Positions 7,821 to 16,857 are shown, numbered from the stretch's first letter. The stretch: 64,000 nt of DNA from Lentilactobacillus curieae (GCF_000785105.2 NZ_CP018906.1:248001-312000), one strand, 5' to 3'. Program-made: numbers and translations. Notes: generated from the letters alone by a model not told the origin.

Positions 7821-8723
7821 ATGTCAGAACAAATACTAACAGTTAATGGCCTAACCAAGCGGTTTGGAGATAAAGTTATTCTCGACAACATCTCCTTCTC
7901 GGTCGCTACTGGACACATTGTTGGCCTAGTTGGCCCAAATGGTGCTGGTAAAACAACAATAATGAAATCAATTCTTGGCCTGTTCAAAACGGATAATGGC
8001 AGCATAAAAATTGGCGGATTGCCCGTTACCACCATTGATCACCAAGCTTTAGAAGCGGTTGGAGCGCTTATCGAATATCCCGGGATCTATCCATTTCTCA
8101 GTGGAATCGACCATTTAAAACTATTCGCAAACGATACTACCAGCGATAGTCAGATTACCTATATTGTCGACCGACTCAAAATGACCAACTATATTGGTCG
8201 CAAAGCTAAAAGCTATTCGCTAGGAATGAAGCAAAAATTAGGCATTGCAATGGCGCTAATCAATCACCCTCAAATTGTAATCCTAGATGAACCAATGAAT
8301 GGATTAGACCCCCAAGCCAATCGTGATTTACGTGACTTGATTGTTGATTTAGCCAGCACAGGGACTACCTTTTTGATTTCTAGTCACATTCTTAGCGAAT
8401 TAGAAAAATTAGTTGATGATTTAGTGGTTATTAATCGGGGAAAAATTGTTGCCCAGGGAAGCATGGATTCCTTTGAAGCGACTGGAACCGTTACAATCAG
8501 CATTGATACCAACAACAACCTTGCAGCTAAGGCACTGCTTGGTTCATTTGGTTATGAAGTTATTGATACAGCGGCAGAAGGACCTGTACAAATATCTTTG
8601 GATGCAGGTGCCAATTTAAATGACATTCTTGAAGTGCTAATTAAAAACCGCATTCAAATCATTCAAGCCACCCAGGATCATCAAGATTTAGAATCGTCAT
8701 TACTTAACCTATTACGAGAATAA
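7821..8723 (+). CDS. ABC transporter ATP-binding protein (BcrA-like)
   Basis: This 300-residue ATPase has Walker A GPNGAGKTT (about 37-45), signature YSLGMKQK, Walker B VILDEPMNGLDP, and the switch His in SSHILSELE. The C-terminal 80 residues form the extra domain seen in BcrA/CcmA-type exporters linked to bacteriocin or antibiotic resistance. Eleven bases separate its stop from the permease gene, so they are one operon. RBS AGGAG lies 8 bases before ATG 7821. The exported substrate is unknown. Confidence 0.93.
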   Translation: MSEQILTVNGLTKRFGDKVILDNISFSVATGHIVGLVGPNGAGKTTIMKSILGLFKTDNGSIKIGGLPVTTIDHQALEAVGALIEYPGIYPFLSGIDHLKLFANDTTSDSQITYIVDRLKMTNYIGRKAKSYSLGMKQKLGIAMALINHPQIVILDEPMNGLDPQANRDLRDLIVDLASTGTTFLISSHILSELEKLVDDLVVINRGKIVAQGSMDSFEATGTVTISIDTNNNLAAKALLGSFGYEVIDTAAEGPVQISLDAGANLNDILEVLIKNRIQIIQATQDHQDLESSLLNLLRE

Positions 8724-8734
8724 GGAGCAAAACG

Positions 8735-9511
8735 TTGACTTCACTTATCAATCAAGAATTATTTAAGCTTGCTAAAAAAAGAAGTACAGTAGCAGTCATC
8801 CTCATTATCATTGGGATTATGACTATCTTTGCGGTCGTTTCAAAAATCAACCCCAATCAATTAAGTCCTATGAGTTTATTCACAGGAACGTTTTCTGGCT
8901 TAACTTGGGCGGTAATTGCCCTGATTGCGGCTGCTAGCTCAACAGTTGCAATGGAGTTTGAATACGGGACAGTTAAGGAATTACTATATCGTAAATATAG
9001 TCGCGGAAAGGTCATCGTCAGTAAGTGGATAGGTTTGGTCTTATACTCTGGCTTTTTGTTTATCCTAGTATTCGTCTACTCACTCGTATTAAAGCTGCTA
9101 TTGTTTCACAATTCGTTTGAGCTATTCAAAAAATACTCGGGTGATTCACATAACCTACTCACAATGACGTTTTTTGATTACCTCGCTGAGTTTTTGTCTT
9201 TATGGCTAATTTTAAGTCTAGTCTTACTCATTGCCAATCTGTTTAAAACCGCAGCTGCAGCAGTCTCCATTGGAATCATTGGGTATTTCGCCGTTGCTCT
9301 GATTCAATCCCTAATGGGACTGATGATTCACCATTGGCATTGGTTAAAATGGAATCCGTTGAACATGATGAACATCTCTCAGCAAGTTCTTAACCCTGCA
9401 GTTAAGAATGTCACCCTGCTGAGCATCCCCGAATTAGTGATTGGTAATTTGGTTTACATTGCCATTTTTCTGTATGCGGGATACTTAATTTTTAAAAATC
9501 GGAATGTATGA
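8735..9511 (+). CDS. ABC-2 type permease partner
   Basis: This 258-residue protein has six predicted membrane helices (about 18-37, 54-74, 96-120, 152-168, 175-195 and 232-250). The EFEYGTVKELLYRKYSR segment after the second helix is typical of the EcsB/BcrB-like permease class. It starts with TTG 8735 behind AAGGAG. Together with the preceding ATPase it would form a simple exporter or lantibiotic-immunity-like pump. No regulator is adjacent, so inducing conditions are not evident. Confidence 0.88.
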   Translation: MTSLINQELFKLAKKRSTVAVILIIIGIMTIFAVVSKINPNQLSPMSLFTGTFSGLTWAVIALIAAASSTVAMEFEYGTVKELLYRKYSRGKVIVSKWIGLVLYSGFLFILVFVYSLVLKLLLFHNSFELFKKYSGDSHNLLTMTFFDYLAEFLSLWLILSLVLLIANLFKTAAAAVSIGIIGYFAVALIQSLMGLMIHHWHWLKWNPLNMMNISQQVLNPAVKNVTLLSIPELVIGNLVYIAIFLYAGYLIFKNRNV

Positions 9512-9865
9512 CCTCGTTCTGTCATATGAATTTAATTATTTTTCAATCGGATGTTATTTATATCTACTGCAAAACCTGCTATAATTTTAATTTGTCATGA
9601 TAACTTTCAGATTGAATCCGTAGAAAAACAGCTATACAGTTTGTTAGATGTCAGTGGCCTAGGCGGTTATGTCGCCTTCGCACTGGCATTTTCTTATGCA
9701 ATTCATAATTAAAACACAATGCTTATTAAATGATTAAAATTAAGGGTTGTACTTACTAAAAGTAAGTAGTATTCTATCACTTATCCATTCGGATGTTGTG
9801 GCCCTAAACCATGCAATTATTTATTTTAATACGGCTACCCATCTGAAAAATATATTTAGAGAAGA
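9512..9865 (+). other. Intergenic stretch between ABC permease and glpF
   Basis: There is no convincing gene. A TATAAT at 9579-9584 precedes an open frame that closes at 9712. Its last 23 codons (from TTG 9641) would encode a small hydrophobic peptide (LDVSGLGGYVAFALAFSY), but it has no ribosome binding site. A hairpin (GTCAGTG/GGCG with CGCC/CACTGGC, about 9650-9688) overlaps this and ends in ATTTTCTT. A dyad ACTTACTAAAAGTAAGT lies at 9751-9767 before glpF. Confidence 0.4.
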
Positions 9866-9874
9866 GTGAAGAGT

Positions 9875-10609
9875 ATGACGTACAGTTTACTAATTCGCGT
9901 GATTGCCGAGTTTATCGGTACCGCTTTATTGGTGATCTTAGGTAATGGTTCAGTTGCAAACGTGGATTTGAAAGGCACTAAGGGTAACAACGGTGGTTGG
10001 ATCCTCATTGGGCTCGGATACGGTGCTGGAGTAATGATTCCTGCAATGATGTTTGCCACAGTTTCTGGAGCTCAAATCAATCCAGCCTTAACGCTGGCAA
10101 TGGCACTTAATGGTTTATTCCCTTGGAGTGAGGTTGTTCCTTACATCATCGCCCAAGTACTTGGGGCAATGTTTGGTCAATTGATCGTTGTCTGGAGTTA
10201 CAAGCCCTACTATGACCAAACAGAAAACCCCCGTGCAATTCTAGGGACATTCTCAACCATTGACAACGCTGATTCTAAGCGTGATGGCTTTATCAACGAG
10301 TTCGTTGGTACATTTATCCTAATCTTCGGTGCTTTAGCAATCACCCACGATATTGCATTCAAAGCTAACATCGGCTTAGCAAACTTTACCCTCGGTTTTC
10401 TTGTGATGACACTAGTAGTATCCCTTGGTGGTGCCACTGGTCCTGGACTAAACCCCGCAAGAGACCTTGGCCCTCGAATTGTGCATGCTCTTTACCCATT
10501 GAAGAACAAAGGTGAATCAATGTGGGGATATGCATGGGTTCCTGTCATTGCCCCATTCCTTGCCGGAATTGCTGCAGTGTTTGCCTTCAAAGGAATTTTA
10601 ATGAAGTAA
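9875..10609 (+). CDS. glpF: Glycerol uptake facilitator (aquaglyceroporin)
   Basis: This 244-residue member of the MIP family has six membrane helices. The first pore motif reads AQINPAL (NPA) and the second LNPARDLGPR; Asp after NPAR is the glycerol-channel signature that separates GlpF from strict water channels. The family passively conducts glycerol, and in lactobacilli some members conduct water, dihydroxyacetone or lactate, so substrate range is uncertain. The start is uncertain between GTG 9866 and ATG 9875, as neither has a strong ribosome binding site. No glycerol kinase is nearby. It ends at a strong convergent terminator. Confidence 0.9.
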   Translation: MTYSLLIRVIAEFIGTALLVILGNGSVANVDLKGTKGNNGGWILIGLGYGAGVMIPAMMFATVSGAQINPALTLAMALNGLFPWSEVVPYIIAQVLGAMFGQLIVVWSYKPYYDQTENPRAILGTFSTIDNADSKRDGFINEFVGTFILIFGALAITHDIAFKANIGLANFTLGFLVMTLVVSLGGATGPGLNPARDLGPRIVHALYPLKNKGESMWGYAWVPVIAPFLAGIAAVFAFKGILMK

Positions 10610-10630
10610 CTGTTCATACCTATATATACG

Positions 10631-10680
10631 AAAACGGACGGAAATAATTTCTAAAAGAAATTATCTCTGCCCGTTTTTTT
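10631..10680. terminator. Terminator between glpF and the convergent membrane protein gene
   Basis: AAACGG/ATAATTTCT pairs with AGAAATTAT/CCGTTT and is followed by seven Ts on the plus strand. It abuts the stop codon of the minus-strand gene. Confidence 0.85.
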
Positions 10681-11863
10681 ACATTTTATAACTAATTGGC
10701 ATTATTACATCAAACTGGCTTCCCTGAATTACGAACGAGTCCGAATCACTGATTTCTTCAAAGTACAGGTGCACAAACTTTGGTCGGTATGCGTCTGATT
10801 TCTTATCCAACAAAATATGCAAATAGTAACTACGTTTTGCATGAGGCGCTAATTCCTCACCCTGACCGCTATCTATAACACTTTTATCGCTACTATTAAT
10901 TTGCTTTCCATCTGGTAAAACAATTTGCTTGAGTCCGCCAACAATAATCGAGCGGTTAGAATTATTTGTTACCGTATATTGTGATTTTAAGTACGTATAT
11001 GGGCTGGTTAATTTATTGGTATCAAAGTCGTTTCCAGAATTAAACTGTTGATCCGAATTCAGTGGTTTATTAGTTGCAATCTTCACTAAATCCACAGTCG
11101 TCCCCACTTGCCCAGTTCCTTGGGAATGTTTCTTATCAGTAGAAAGCCCTAACAAAGAAATCTTTCCATAATGGTCACTATAGAAGTACTGCCCTGCTTT
11201 ACGCAATGGCGCATGACCAACATTATTAGGATCACTAACGTTAGTGGACTTCGGGCTACCTTCATCACTATCTTCCCTAACGGCATTTTCAGTAGTCTTC
11301 TCGACCATGGCACCATGAAGGGAATTGTTAATGGTAGCAAATCCAATAAACATCGCTACTGTTAGGAAACATAGGTTGGCAATCAGAATCAACCACCATG
11401 ACTTATCATTTGTAATCCAATTATTGGCTCGGTGTTTTCCCCGCCGACTTGTTTCAATCGTTTCAGGTGTCTCTTCAATTTCTTTAATGTAAGTATCTTC
11501 ATCTTCTACTGATTGATTAGTACGAAGATCCCACATCACGATTACCAAACTGACGATGGCAGTTACGATTCCCCAAAGTTTTAAATCGTGAAAACTCTTT
11601 GACGCAAACAGCATCGCAACAAACGTTGCTACCAAATTCAATCCTAAAGGCATCAACTTTAAGAGTTTGTTGTTGCTCTCTGCAAATAATATGTATGAAA
11701 TTCCAGAAATTGCAATCAAAATTGCAAAGTACAAGCCGGTAGAGCTCCCCGTTCCCGCAGAATTTGCAAACGAAAGCATCGCACTGACTAGAGATGATTG
11801 GTATGCAAGCACCACTGCTAAAATAACAAAAATAGCCCCCACGGCCAACTTAATTTTTTTCAC
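10679..11863 (-). CDS. Uncharacterised membrane protein with an extracytoplasmic domain
   Basis: I do not recognise this 394-residue protein. Four helices (about 5-28, 42-62, 70-88, 92-112) are followed by a charged cytoplasmic loop (about 113-152) containing acidic stretches and RRGKHR. A fifth helix lies at about 157-178, then an outward-facing domain of about 210 residues rich in Ser, Asn and Asp. The outer domain has TVTNNSNRSI and LPDGKQ segments like DUF4352-type beta-sandwiches that follow a membrane anchor. It starts with GTG 11863 behind GGGGAGGTG. It is a single gene, 95 bases after a MarR regulator that reads the same way. Confidence 0.7.
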   Translation of the reverse strand: MKKIKLAVGAIFVILAVVLAYQSSLVSAMLSFANSAGTGSSTGLYFAILIAISGISYILFAESNNKLLKLMPLGLNLVATFVAMLFASKSFHDLKLWGIVTAIVSLVIVMWDLRTNQSVEDEDTYIKEIEETPETIETSRRGKHRANNWITNDKSWWLILIANLCFLTVAMFIGFATINNSLHGAMVEKTTENAVREDSDEGSPKSTNVSDPNNVGHAPLRKAGQYFYSDHYGKISLLGLSTDKKHSQGTGQVGTTVDLVKIATNKPLNSDQQFNSGNDFDTNKLTSPYTYLKSQYTVTNNSNRSIIVGGLKQIVLPDGKQINSSDKSVIDSGQGEELAPHAKRSYYLHILLDKKSDAYRPKFVHLYFEEISDSDSFVIQGSQFDVIMPISYKM

Positions 11864-11958
11864 AATTTCACCTCCCCAAGTACTAGCAATAATAATAGCA
11901 CAAGAAGTGAGACTGACTATGGCAATTCCAAGAACTTAACCTTTTTTGAAAAAATAAA

Positions 11959-12390
11959 TCACTCATTTAATTTTTCTAATGCTGCCTGCAACTTTAAAAC
12001 ATTATTGAGCATCGAGTCCGCATCATTGCCCAATACAGCTTTCAAGTGCGCATCATTCTCTTTATATACCGCACGAATCTTCTCTCCGGACTTTCTTGCT
12101 CTGGGAGTTAACATAATTTGCTTGTACCGACTGTCAGTTTGGGAAACCACTCTGACAATCAGCTCTTTCTTCTCCATTAGCTTTAATAAGGCAGTTGCTG
12201 AAGATTTTTGGATGTTAAATTCCTTTTCAATATCAGTTTGAAAGATTGGCTCCTCACCCTCAGTCCGGTATAAGAAATCAATTAAACTCATCTGAGCGGC
12301 AGTAATTCCAAATTTTTTTGCTTCTTTAGAAGAGAATCTGGTTAGTGCATTGTTCAGTCTTTTTAACTCAATCGCAAGTGATTTTGACAT
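11959..12390 (-). CDS. MarR-family transcriptional regulator
   Basis: This 143-residue winged-helix protein has the recognition region FNIQKSSATALLKLMEKKELIVR followed by a wing with SQTDSRYKQIMLT, the MarR DxRxxxxxLT pattern. It is divergent from the drug-efflux gene at 12550. The 160-base gap contains a 14-bp palindrome at 12515-12528, so it very probably represses the pump and itself. The start is ATG 12390 with AGGAG 8 bases upstream. Confidence 0.9.
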   Translation of the reverse strand: MSKSLAIELKRLNNALTRFSSKEAKKFGITAAQMSLIDFLYRTEGEEPIFQTDIEKEFNIQKSSATALLKLMEKKELIVRVVSQTDSRYKQIMLTPRARKSGEKIRAVYKENDAHLKAVLGNDADSMLNNVLKLQAALEKLNE

Positions 12391-12513
12391 ATTTTTGTCT
12401 CCTAGTTTTAATGCTAACTATTGAATATTATTTATCAGTTTACTAAATAAAAGCGGTTTCGTAAACACATTGACACTTGAATTTATTTTCTGAAAATGAT
12501 AATTTATATAGAT

Positions 12514-12529
12514 GGTTCTATATAGAACT
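12514..12529. promoter_or_regulatory. Probable MarR operator
   Basis: GTTCTATATAGAAC (12515-12528) is a perfect palindrome, 12 bases before the RBS of the efflux gene and on the far side from the marR start. The placement suits repression of the efflux promoter. I could not place the -35/-10 boxes with confidence. Confidence 0.6.
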
Positions 12530-12549
12530 ATTTGTCTTAGGAGGAAATT

Positions 12550-13938
12550 ATGGAAAGAAAAGTATCAAAAAAGCTCTACTTATCAATTTTAGCAACTGGA
12601 CTAATGGCGTTTTGTGGAATCGTTATTGAAACCGCAATGAACGTAACATTTCCAACGCTAATGGACCAATTCAACGTCACCACTGGGACCATTCAGTGGC
12701 TAACAACTGGTTACCTACTCATCGTGTCAGTTATTATTCCATTATCTGGGTTTCTAAAGCGGAGGTTTACACTAAAAAGCCTCTTCTTAGCTGCAAGTAC
12801 GCTATTTATTATTGGACTAATCATTTGTAGTTTTGCAAATAACTTTTCACTATTATTAGCAGGTCGACTCATTCAAGGAATGGGGACCGGAATCGCTTTA
12901 CCATTAATGTTTAACATTATTTTAGAGCAGGCTCCCTTACAAAAAATTGGCTTTTTAATGGGAATCGGAACTTTAGTTACTGCAGTCGCCCCAGCATTGG
13001 GTCCAACATATGGTGGTTTATTGGTTGCAGTTAACTGGCATTTAATTTTCATCTTGTTGCTAATCGTTATGGTGTTTGCATTATTTATTGGTGTTTATGC
13101 TATTACCCAAGTAACTGAGACTGAAAAAATCAAGTTAGACATTATCTCATGGATCAGCGTTGCCCTCTTCTTTGCTGGCGCTATCCTTGCATTTAACAGC
13201 ATTGAATCTTCCATCACTAATGCAGTGATCTTTGGGGTAATCGCAATTTTAGGATTAATTGCGTTTACCTGGAAATCAAATCACTCAACTAGTCCCTTAG
13301 TTAATCTCTCGATCTTCAAAGTACCTTCATTTAGCTTGCTACTTTTTGGATTCATCATTTTCCAAATGCTAATTGTTGGTTCTGCGTTTGTCCTACCTAA
13401 CTATTTGCAAATCGTAAACCAAGTAAACTCTGCCGCAGCAGGTTTACTACTGCTCCCTGGGGCAGCTTTAGGTGCAGTCCTAGCTCCAATTAGTGGTAAA
13501 TTGTATGACAACTTAGGACCAAGAAAACCAATTAACATCGGCCTTGGATTCCAGGTAGTCGCTTTATTTTTACTCTTTATCACAGCAATGACCGCACCTG
13601 CATGGCTCATCATGGTTGGTTACATTTTATTCATGCTAGGAACTGGATTTGCAATGGGGAACATTATGACCAGCGGGCTAAGCCAAGTTACAAAAGAGCT
13701 CACTCCCGATGGTAATGCCGCCTTTAACACCCTCCAACAATTTGCCGGTGCACTAGGAACTGCAATTGCTTCACTAGTTTTGGCACTATCACAAGATAAA
13801 TCTGACTATCTCCACTCAACCGCCGTTGGCGCCCAACACGATTTCTTAATGCTATTCATCATGCTGATCGTGGCAATCATTTCTATCAACATGGGGTTAA
13901 GTAAACTTCGTGATTTTAGCGAAAAGATTGACGGTTAG
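12550..13938 (+). CDS. MFS multidrug efflux transporter (DHA2/EmrB-QacA type)
   Basis: This 462-residue transporter has 12 to 14 membrane helices. The early segment TFPTLMDQFNVTTGTIQWLTTGYLL and the helix 4 to 5 motifs GRLIQGMGTGIALPL and APALGPTYGG (motif C) are characteristic of proton-driven DHA2 drug exporters. The start ATG 12550 has AGGAGG 6 bases upstream. It is transcribed divergently from a MarR repressor with a palindromic operator between them, the usual layout for an inducible efflux pump. Its stop codon is followed within 4 bases by the -35 box of the next small gene. Confidence 0.92.
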   Translation: MERKVSKKLYLSILATGLMAFCGIVIETAMNVTFPTLMDQFNVTTGTIQWLTTGYLLIVSVIIPLSGFLKRRFTLKSLFLAASTLFIIGLIICSFANNFSLLLAGRLIQGMGTGIALPLMFNIILEQAPLQKIGFLMGIGTLVTAVAPALGPTYGGLLVAVNWHLIFILLLIVMVFALFIGVYAITQVTETEKIKLDIISWISVALFFAGAILAFNSIESSITNAVIFGVIAILGLIAFTWKSNHSTSPLVNLSIFKVPSFSLLLFGFIIFQMLIVGSAFVLPNYLQIVNQVNSAAAGLLLLPGAALGAVLAPISGKLYDNLGPRKPINIGLGFQVVALFLLFITAMTAPAWLIMVGYILFMLGTGFAMGNIMTSGLSQVTKELTPDGNAAFNTLQQFAGALGTAIASLVLALSQDKSDYLHSTAVGAQHDFLMLFIMLIVAIISINMGLSKLRDFSEKIDG

Positions 13939-13941
13939 TCA

Positions 13942-13986
13942 TTGACAATTTTTAAAAACCCTGTATATTTAAATGGTAATTATTAC
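13942..13986 (+). promoter_or_regulatory. Promoter with Zur-type operator for the 38-residue protein
   Basis: TTGACA (13942-13947) and TATATT (13964-13969) are 16 bases apart. GTAATTATTAC (13976-13986) sits at the expected start of transcription and equals the core of the Firmicute Zur box (GTAAT-N-ATTAC), flanked by AAA and TTT in symmetric positions. Confidence 0.6.
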
Positions 13987-14010
13987 TGTTTAATTTGGAG
14001 GTGTTTCCGC

Positions 14011-14127
14011 ATGGAAAAACTAGATTTATCATCATCTTATCGGAAACTAAAGAGTCCTAACATTAAGACTCGCAAACGTGCTCTTAAAGCGATTCACGAT
14101 ATTAAGAGACAAAAGAAAGTAAAGTAA
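14011..14127 (+). CDS. 38-residue basic protein, possible metal-homeostasis small protein
   Basis: The protein begins MEKLDLSSSYRKLKSP and ends HDIKRQKKVK. It is highly basic, with no membrane helix. I chose ATG 14011 because GGAGGTG lies 7 bases before it; the frame extends upstream to 13942 without a ribosome binding site. It has its own strong promoter, a Zur-type dyad at the transcription start and a strong terminator right after, so it is a discrete gene and not a tail of the efflux operon. I have a faint memory of similar short lactobacillar proteins being labelled putative metal homeostasis proteins, and the operator agrees. Function is unproven. Confidence 0.75.
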   Translation: MEKLDLSSSYRKLKSPNIKTRKRALKAIHDIKRQKKVK

Positions 14128-14130
14128 ACA

Positions 14131-14186
14131 AAAACTGGTAGTTGTACTCCAACACTTTATGTTGGGGTACAACTACCAGTTTTTTG
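14131..14186. terminator. Long bidirectional terminator
   Basis: AACTGGTAGTTGTAC..CAAC pairs with GTTG..GTACAACTACCAGTT (about 20 bp) between two convergent genes, with A-runs and T-runs on the outer sides. Confidence 0.9.
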
Positions 14187-14189
14187 GTT

Positions 14190-14549
14190 TTATTTTAATT
14201 TATCCATAGCTTTAGCTGGAATATCTGTCTTAGAAACTTGATTCCAAGTGATAACTTGGCCACGACTCTCGTTATAACTTAGTTTTAAGTAAGCATTCAT
14301 TTTGAGTGGCCTCTTAACGACTCCACTATTGAATTCAACAATCTTCTTTTTACCATCTTGATTATAGGCAGCTTGGTGATACTTGTAGCGGTTATCATTT
14401 TTACCCATTCGTTGACCCTTAGTTGTGATCTGGGTGTAGTAATCTTGACCACCGTAGTTTCTTAAATACCAGCCATACCCAGTTGCAAACACGGCAACAA
14501 AGGCAATCACGGCAACGATTGTGCTAATAATTAAGTTTCTTTTTTTCAT
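14190..14549 (-). CDS. YxeA-family (DUF1093) secreted or anchored protein
   Basis: This 119-residue protein has one N-terminal helix (about 6-26), which may be an uncleaved signal anchor. A small outer domain follows with YYTQITTKG, YKYHQAAYNQDGKKK and RPLKMNAYLKLSY, the pattern of the YxeA/DUF1093 family. The family is small and secreted; its role is unknown to me. The start ATG 14549 has GGAGG 5 bases upstream. It follows the YdcF-like gene by 15 bases in an apparent operon and ends at the strong terminator. Confidence 0.85.
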   Translation of the reverse strand: MKKRNLIISTIVAVIAFVAVFATGYGWYLRNYGGQDYYTQITTKGQRMGKNDNRYKYHQAAYNQDGKKKIVEFNSGVVKRPLKMNAYLKLSYNESRGQVITWNQVSKTDIPAKAMDKLK

Positions 14550-14564
14550 AACATCCTCCAAATA

Positions 14565-15596
14565 TTAGCGAATAAATAAGAACAATGACACAAGCGCCCA
14601 AAATGCCACAATCCCAAGTGTCATCCATTTATAGATAGATAGCAAAGCAATGTATTCGCGCAACATCGCACTTGGAAGAAAGTAGAATGAAGTTGGCGCT
14701 CCAACCCCCTGGGCATCCAATCCAGCTCTTTTAGCATAGATTGCTCCCCTCAAGACGTGGTAGTTATTGGTAGAAAAAACAATCTTTGGTTTTCTGTTTT
14801 CTCCACGTGCTTGCCAATCAGCTTCAATTTTCTGCTTTGAAAATAACATATTTTCATATGTGGATGTCGATTTATCCTCTAACATAATCTTTTCTTCAGG
14901 AATTGCTTGGCTCTTTAAGTACTTAGCCATAACGTATGCCTCAGAATAAGGCTCGTCCGGTCCTTTTCCCCCACTTGGAATCATCAAGGAATGTTTGGCG
15001 GGAAAATCCTTAAAGTACTGAATCGCTCTATCTAAACGACTTTTTAGCAGTGGCGATACTTCTTCGGATCTAACCCCAGCACCAAGCGTAATCACATAGT
15101 CAGCGGGATACTTAACAGGAAACATTTGATACATAAATGAATAGAAGAGGTATCCCACCAAAATGAATGTCAGTGTCGCGTCCACCATCAGCCCCCAAAA
15201 GATGATGATAATTAAAAAGTTGGGCCAAATTTCAACATATCTAAGGACCAGGTAACTGGCAAGCGCCATCATGATCAAATTAAATCCGAAAAATAAGGAT
15301 AACTTAGCCGTTAAACTCTTTCCTTCTTTAATTTGCATCACCATAGTGTTAAACATGAGTGCTAACCCAATAAAGACTGGCAAGGCAATCATCCCAATCA
15401 GCATGAACAAGATCACTGCTTCATTGGCCTCCTGTGACGCACCGGCTATGGTGTTCATAACTGCAACTAATCCAGACAAAATCAAGATCATCACGCCAGC
15501 AAACAAGAACAGGCCAGCAAAAAAACTTCTGCGGTCTCGCAGTAAAAACAGTCCGGAGCATAAGGTTATTAATGCTCCGAAAATTGCAATTGTCAT
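14565..15596 (-). CDS. YdcF/ElyC-type membrane protein with DUF218 domain
   Basis: This 343-residue protein has about six membrane helices in the first 185 residues and a last helix near 320-340. Between them lies a DUF218 domain with ITLGAGV, SGGKGPDEPYSEAYVMAKYL, EDKSTSTYENMLFS and FSTNNYHVLRG. DUF218 proteins (SanA, ElyC, YdcF) affect envelope integrity and lipid carrier or wall metabolism, but their chemistry is not settled. The start ATG 15596 has GAGGTGG upstream; the 15-base longer frame begins with a TTG inside that site. It is followed by yxeA in the same operon. Confidence 0.85.
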   Translation of the reverse strand: MTIAIFGALITLCSGLFLLRDRRSFFAGLFLFAGVMILILSGLVAVMNTIAGASQEANEAVILFMLIGMIALPVFIGLALMFNTMVMQIKEGKSLTAKLSLFFGFNLIMMALASYLVLRYVEIWPNFLIIIIFWGLMVDATLTFILVGYLFYSFMYQMFPVKYPADYVITLGAGVRSEEVSPLLKSRLDRAIQYFKDFPAKHSLMIPSGGKGPDEPYSEAYVMAKYLKSQAIPEEKIMLEDKSTSTYENMLFSKQKIEADWQARGENRKPKIVFSTNNYHVLRGAIYAKRAGLDAQGVGAPTSFYFLPSAMLREYIALLSIYKWMTLGIVAFWALVSLFLFIR

Positions 15597-15918
15597 AAAA
15601 TCCCACCTCAAAAAAGTTTATTTCCTTAATTCTACCGTGATTACCTCAAGAAACGCAATTAGACGCGTGTTTGTTTATATTAGATTATTTGCACAAAGAC
15701 GTAAATTATCCCCAAATCCGAACTATTTCACGCTGTAATCTAATCTTAAATAAAGTGAAAAAAAGGCCGCCATTCCGCGTACAATTCACGTTTGTAACCC
15801 TTCATTCACTTAAACAACAATTTGTATGCATTGATACTGAAGCGATTATGGTTTACATTGAATCAGGATTTTAATTTAACTACGAATTTTTTCTACAAAA
15901 ACTAGCTGGAGGATCAAT
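15597..15918 (+). other. Intergenic stretch before the GH25 gene
   Basis: No supported gene is present: short frames here lack ribosome binding sites. It holds two divergent promoter regions. Upstream of the GH25 gene, TTTACA at 15852-15857 and AT-rich -10-like sequence are visible. No strong hairpin was found. Confidence 0.5.
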
Positions 15919-16845
15919 ATGAAAGCAGGAAAATTATTTAAAGCGTGCATCGCATTTTTAGGAGCAGTGCTCTTTACAGTTTCAATCGCCAACACTGTTA
16001 AACCTAAAGCAGCTTCAACAGTTATTCCCGACATTTCAGAATGGCAAGGAAAATTAACTGGAACAAAGGTTGCAAACCTCAAGAGTCAAGTATCATTCAT
16101 CATCAATCGTCGTCAGTATGGTGCAGGTTACCAAGACAAATATGCAACTAACAACACTAACCTTTATGTTAAGTACGGTGTTCCGTTCGGTGAATATGAC
16201 TACGCAACATTTACCAGCGCTGCCAGTGCCAGAGCAGAAGCAAGAACTTTTTATGCTAACTCAAACAAGCACGCCAAGTTTTACGTTCTAGACTTTGAAG
16301 AAAATGATGTTCGTTCAGGATCTGCTAACTCAGCTGTTAAAGCTTGGTATAATCAAATGAGAGCATTGACTAACAAAAAGTTGATTTTCTACTCATACCA
16401 ATCATTTGCAACTACGTATGCTAACTCAGCACGAAAGAGTTTTGACGCACAATGGATTGCGAACTACTCATCACGCCCAACTATCCAGACCGATTTATGG
16501 CAATATACTAATAAAAAGTACGTTCCTGCCTTGAAACAATCCGTCGATGCTAGTACAATTTTAAACTCAAGCAAGCCAGTTTCTTGGTGGATCGGTGGTA
16601 CAAACATGCACACTGATTCAGCAGCAGCAAGTTATTACCAAACTGCCCTTTCTAGCGTAACTACCACTCGCCCAGTTTACCTTTACAACTCATCAAGTTT
16701 TAAAGCTGCAAACCGAGTAAAGAAAGTTGCTACTGGAACCAAGATGACCATCAGTGATGTAAAACAACGTTCAACAGGTTCTTACTACTTCGTCACATCT
16801 GATGGCCAATACATGACTGCAAATAAAGCATACGTTGCGGGATAA
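15919..16845 (+). CDS. Secreted GH25 lysozyme-like muramidase
   Basis: This 308-residue protein has a signal peptide (about 1-32), a GH25 domain (about 33-225) and a C-terminal SH3-like or DUF5776-like segment of about 65 residues (RPVYLYNSSSF, TYYFVTSDGQYMTANKAYV-like). Catalytic Asp is in IPDISEWQG (near 38) and the acidic pair in YVLDFEEN (near 125-130). GH25 enzymes cut the MurNAc-GlcNAc bond in peptidoglycan. RBS GGAGG precedes ATG 15919. Twelve bases separate it from the lipoprotein gene, so both are made together, probably for wall remodelling. Confidence 0.9.
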   Translation: MKAGKLFKACIAFLGAVLFTVSIANTVKPKAASTVIPDISEWQGKLTGTKVANLKSQVSFIINRRQYGAGYQDKYATNNTNLYVKYGVPFGEYDYATFTSAASARAEARTFYANSNKHAKFYVLDFEENDVRSGSANSAVKAWYNQMRALTNKKLIFYSYQSFATTYANSARKSFDAQWIANYSSRPTIQTDLWQYTNKKYVPALKQSVDASTILNSSKPVSWWIGGTNMHTDSAAASYYQTALSSVTTTRPVYLYNSSSFKAANRVKKVATGTKMTISDVKQRSTGSYYFVTSDGQYMTANKAYVAG

Positions 16846-16857
16846 CGGAGGATTACA

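Noticed and set aside
9641-9712. Small hydrophobic peptide gene before glpF
   Set aside because: The frame is coding-like but lacks a ribosome binding site and starts only at TTG. It is kept as a note in the intergenic entry.
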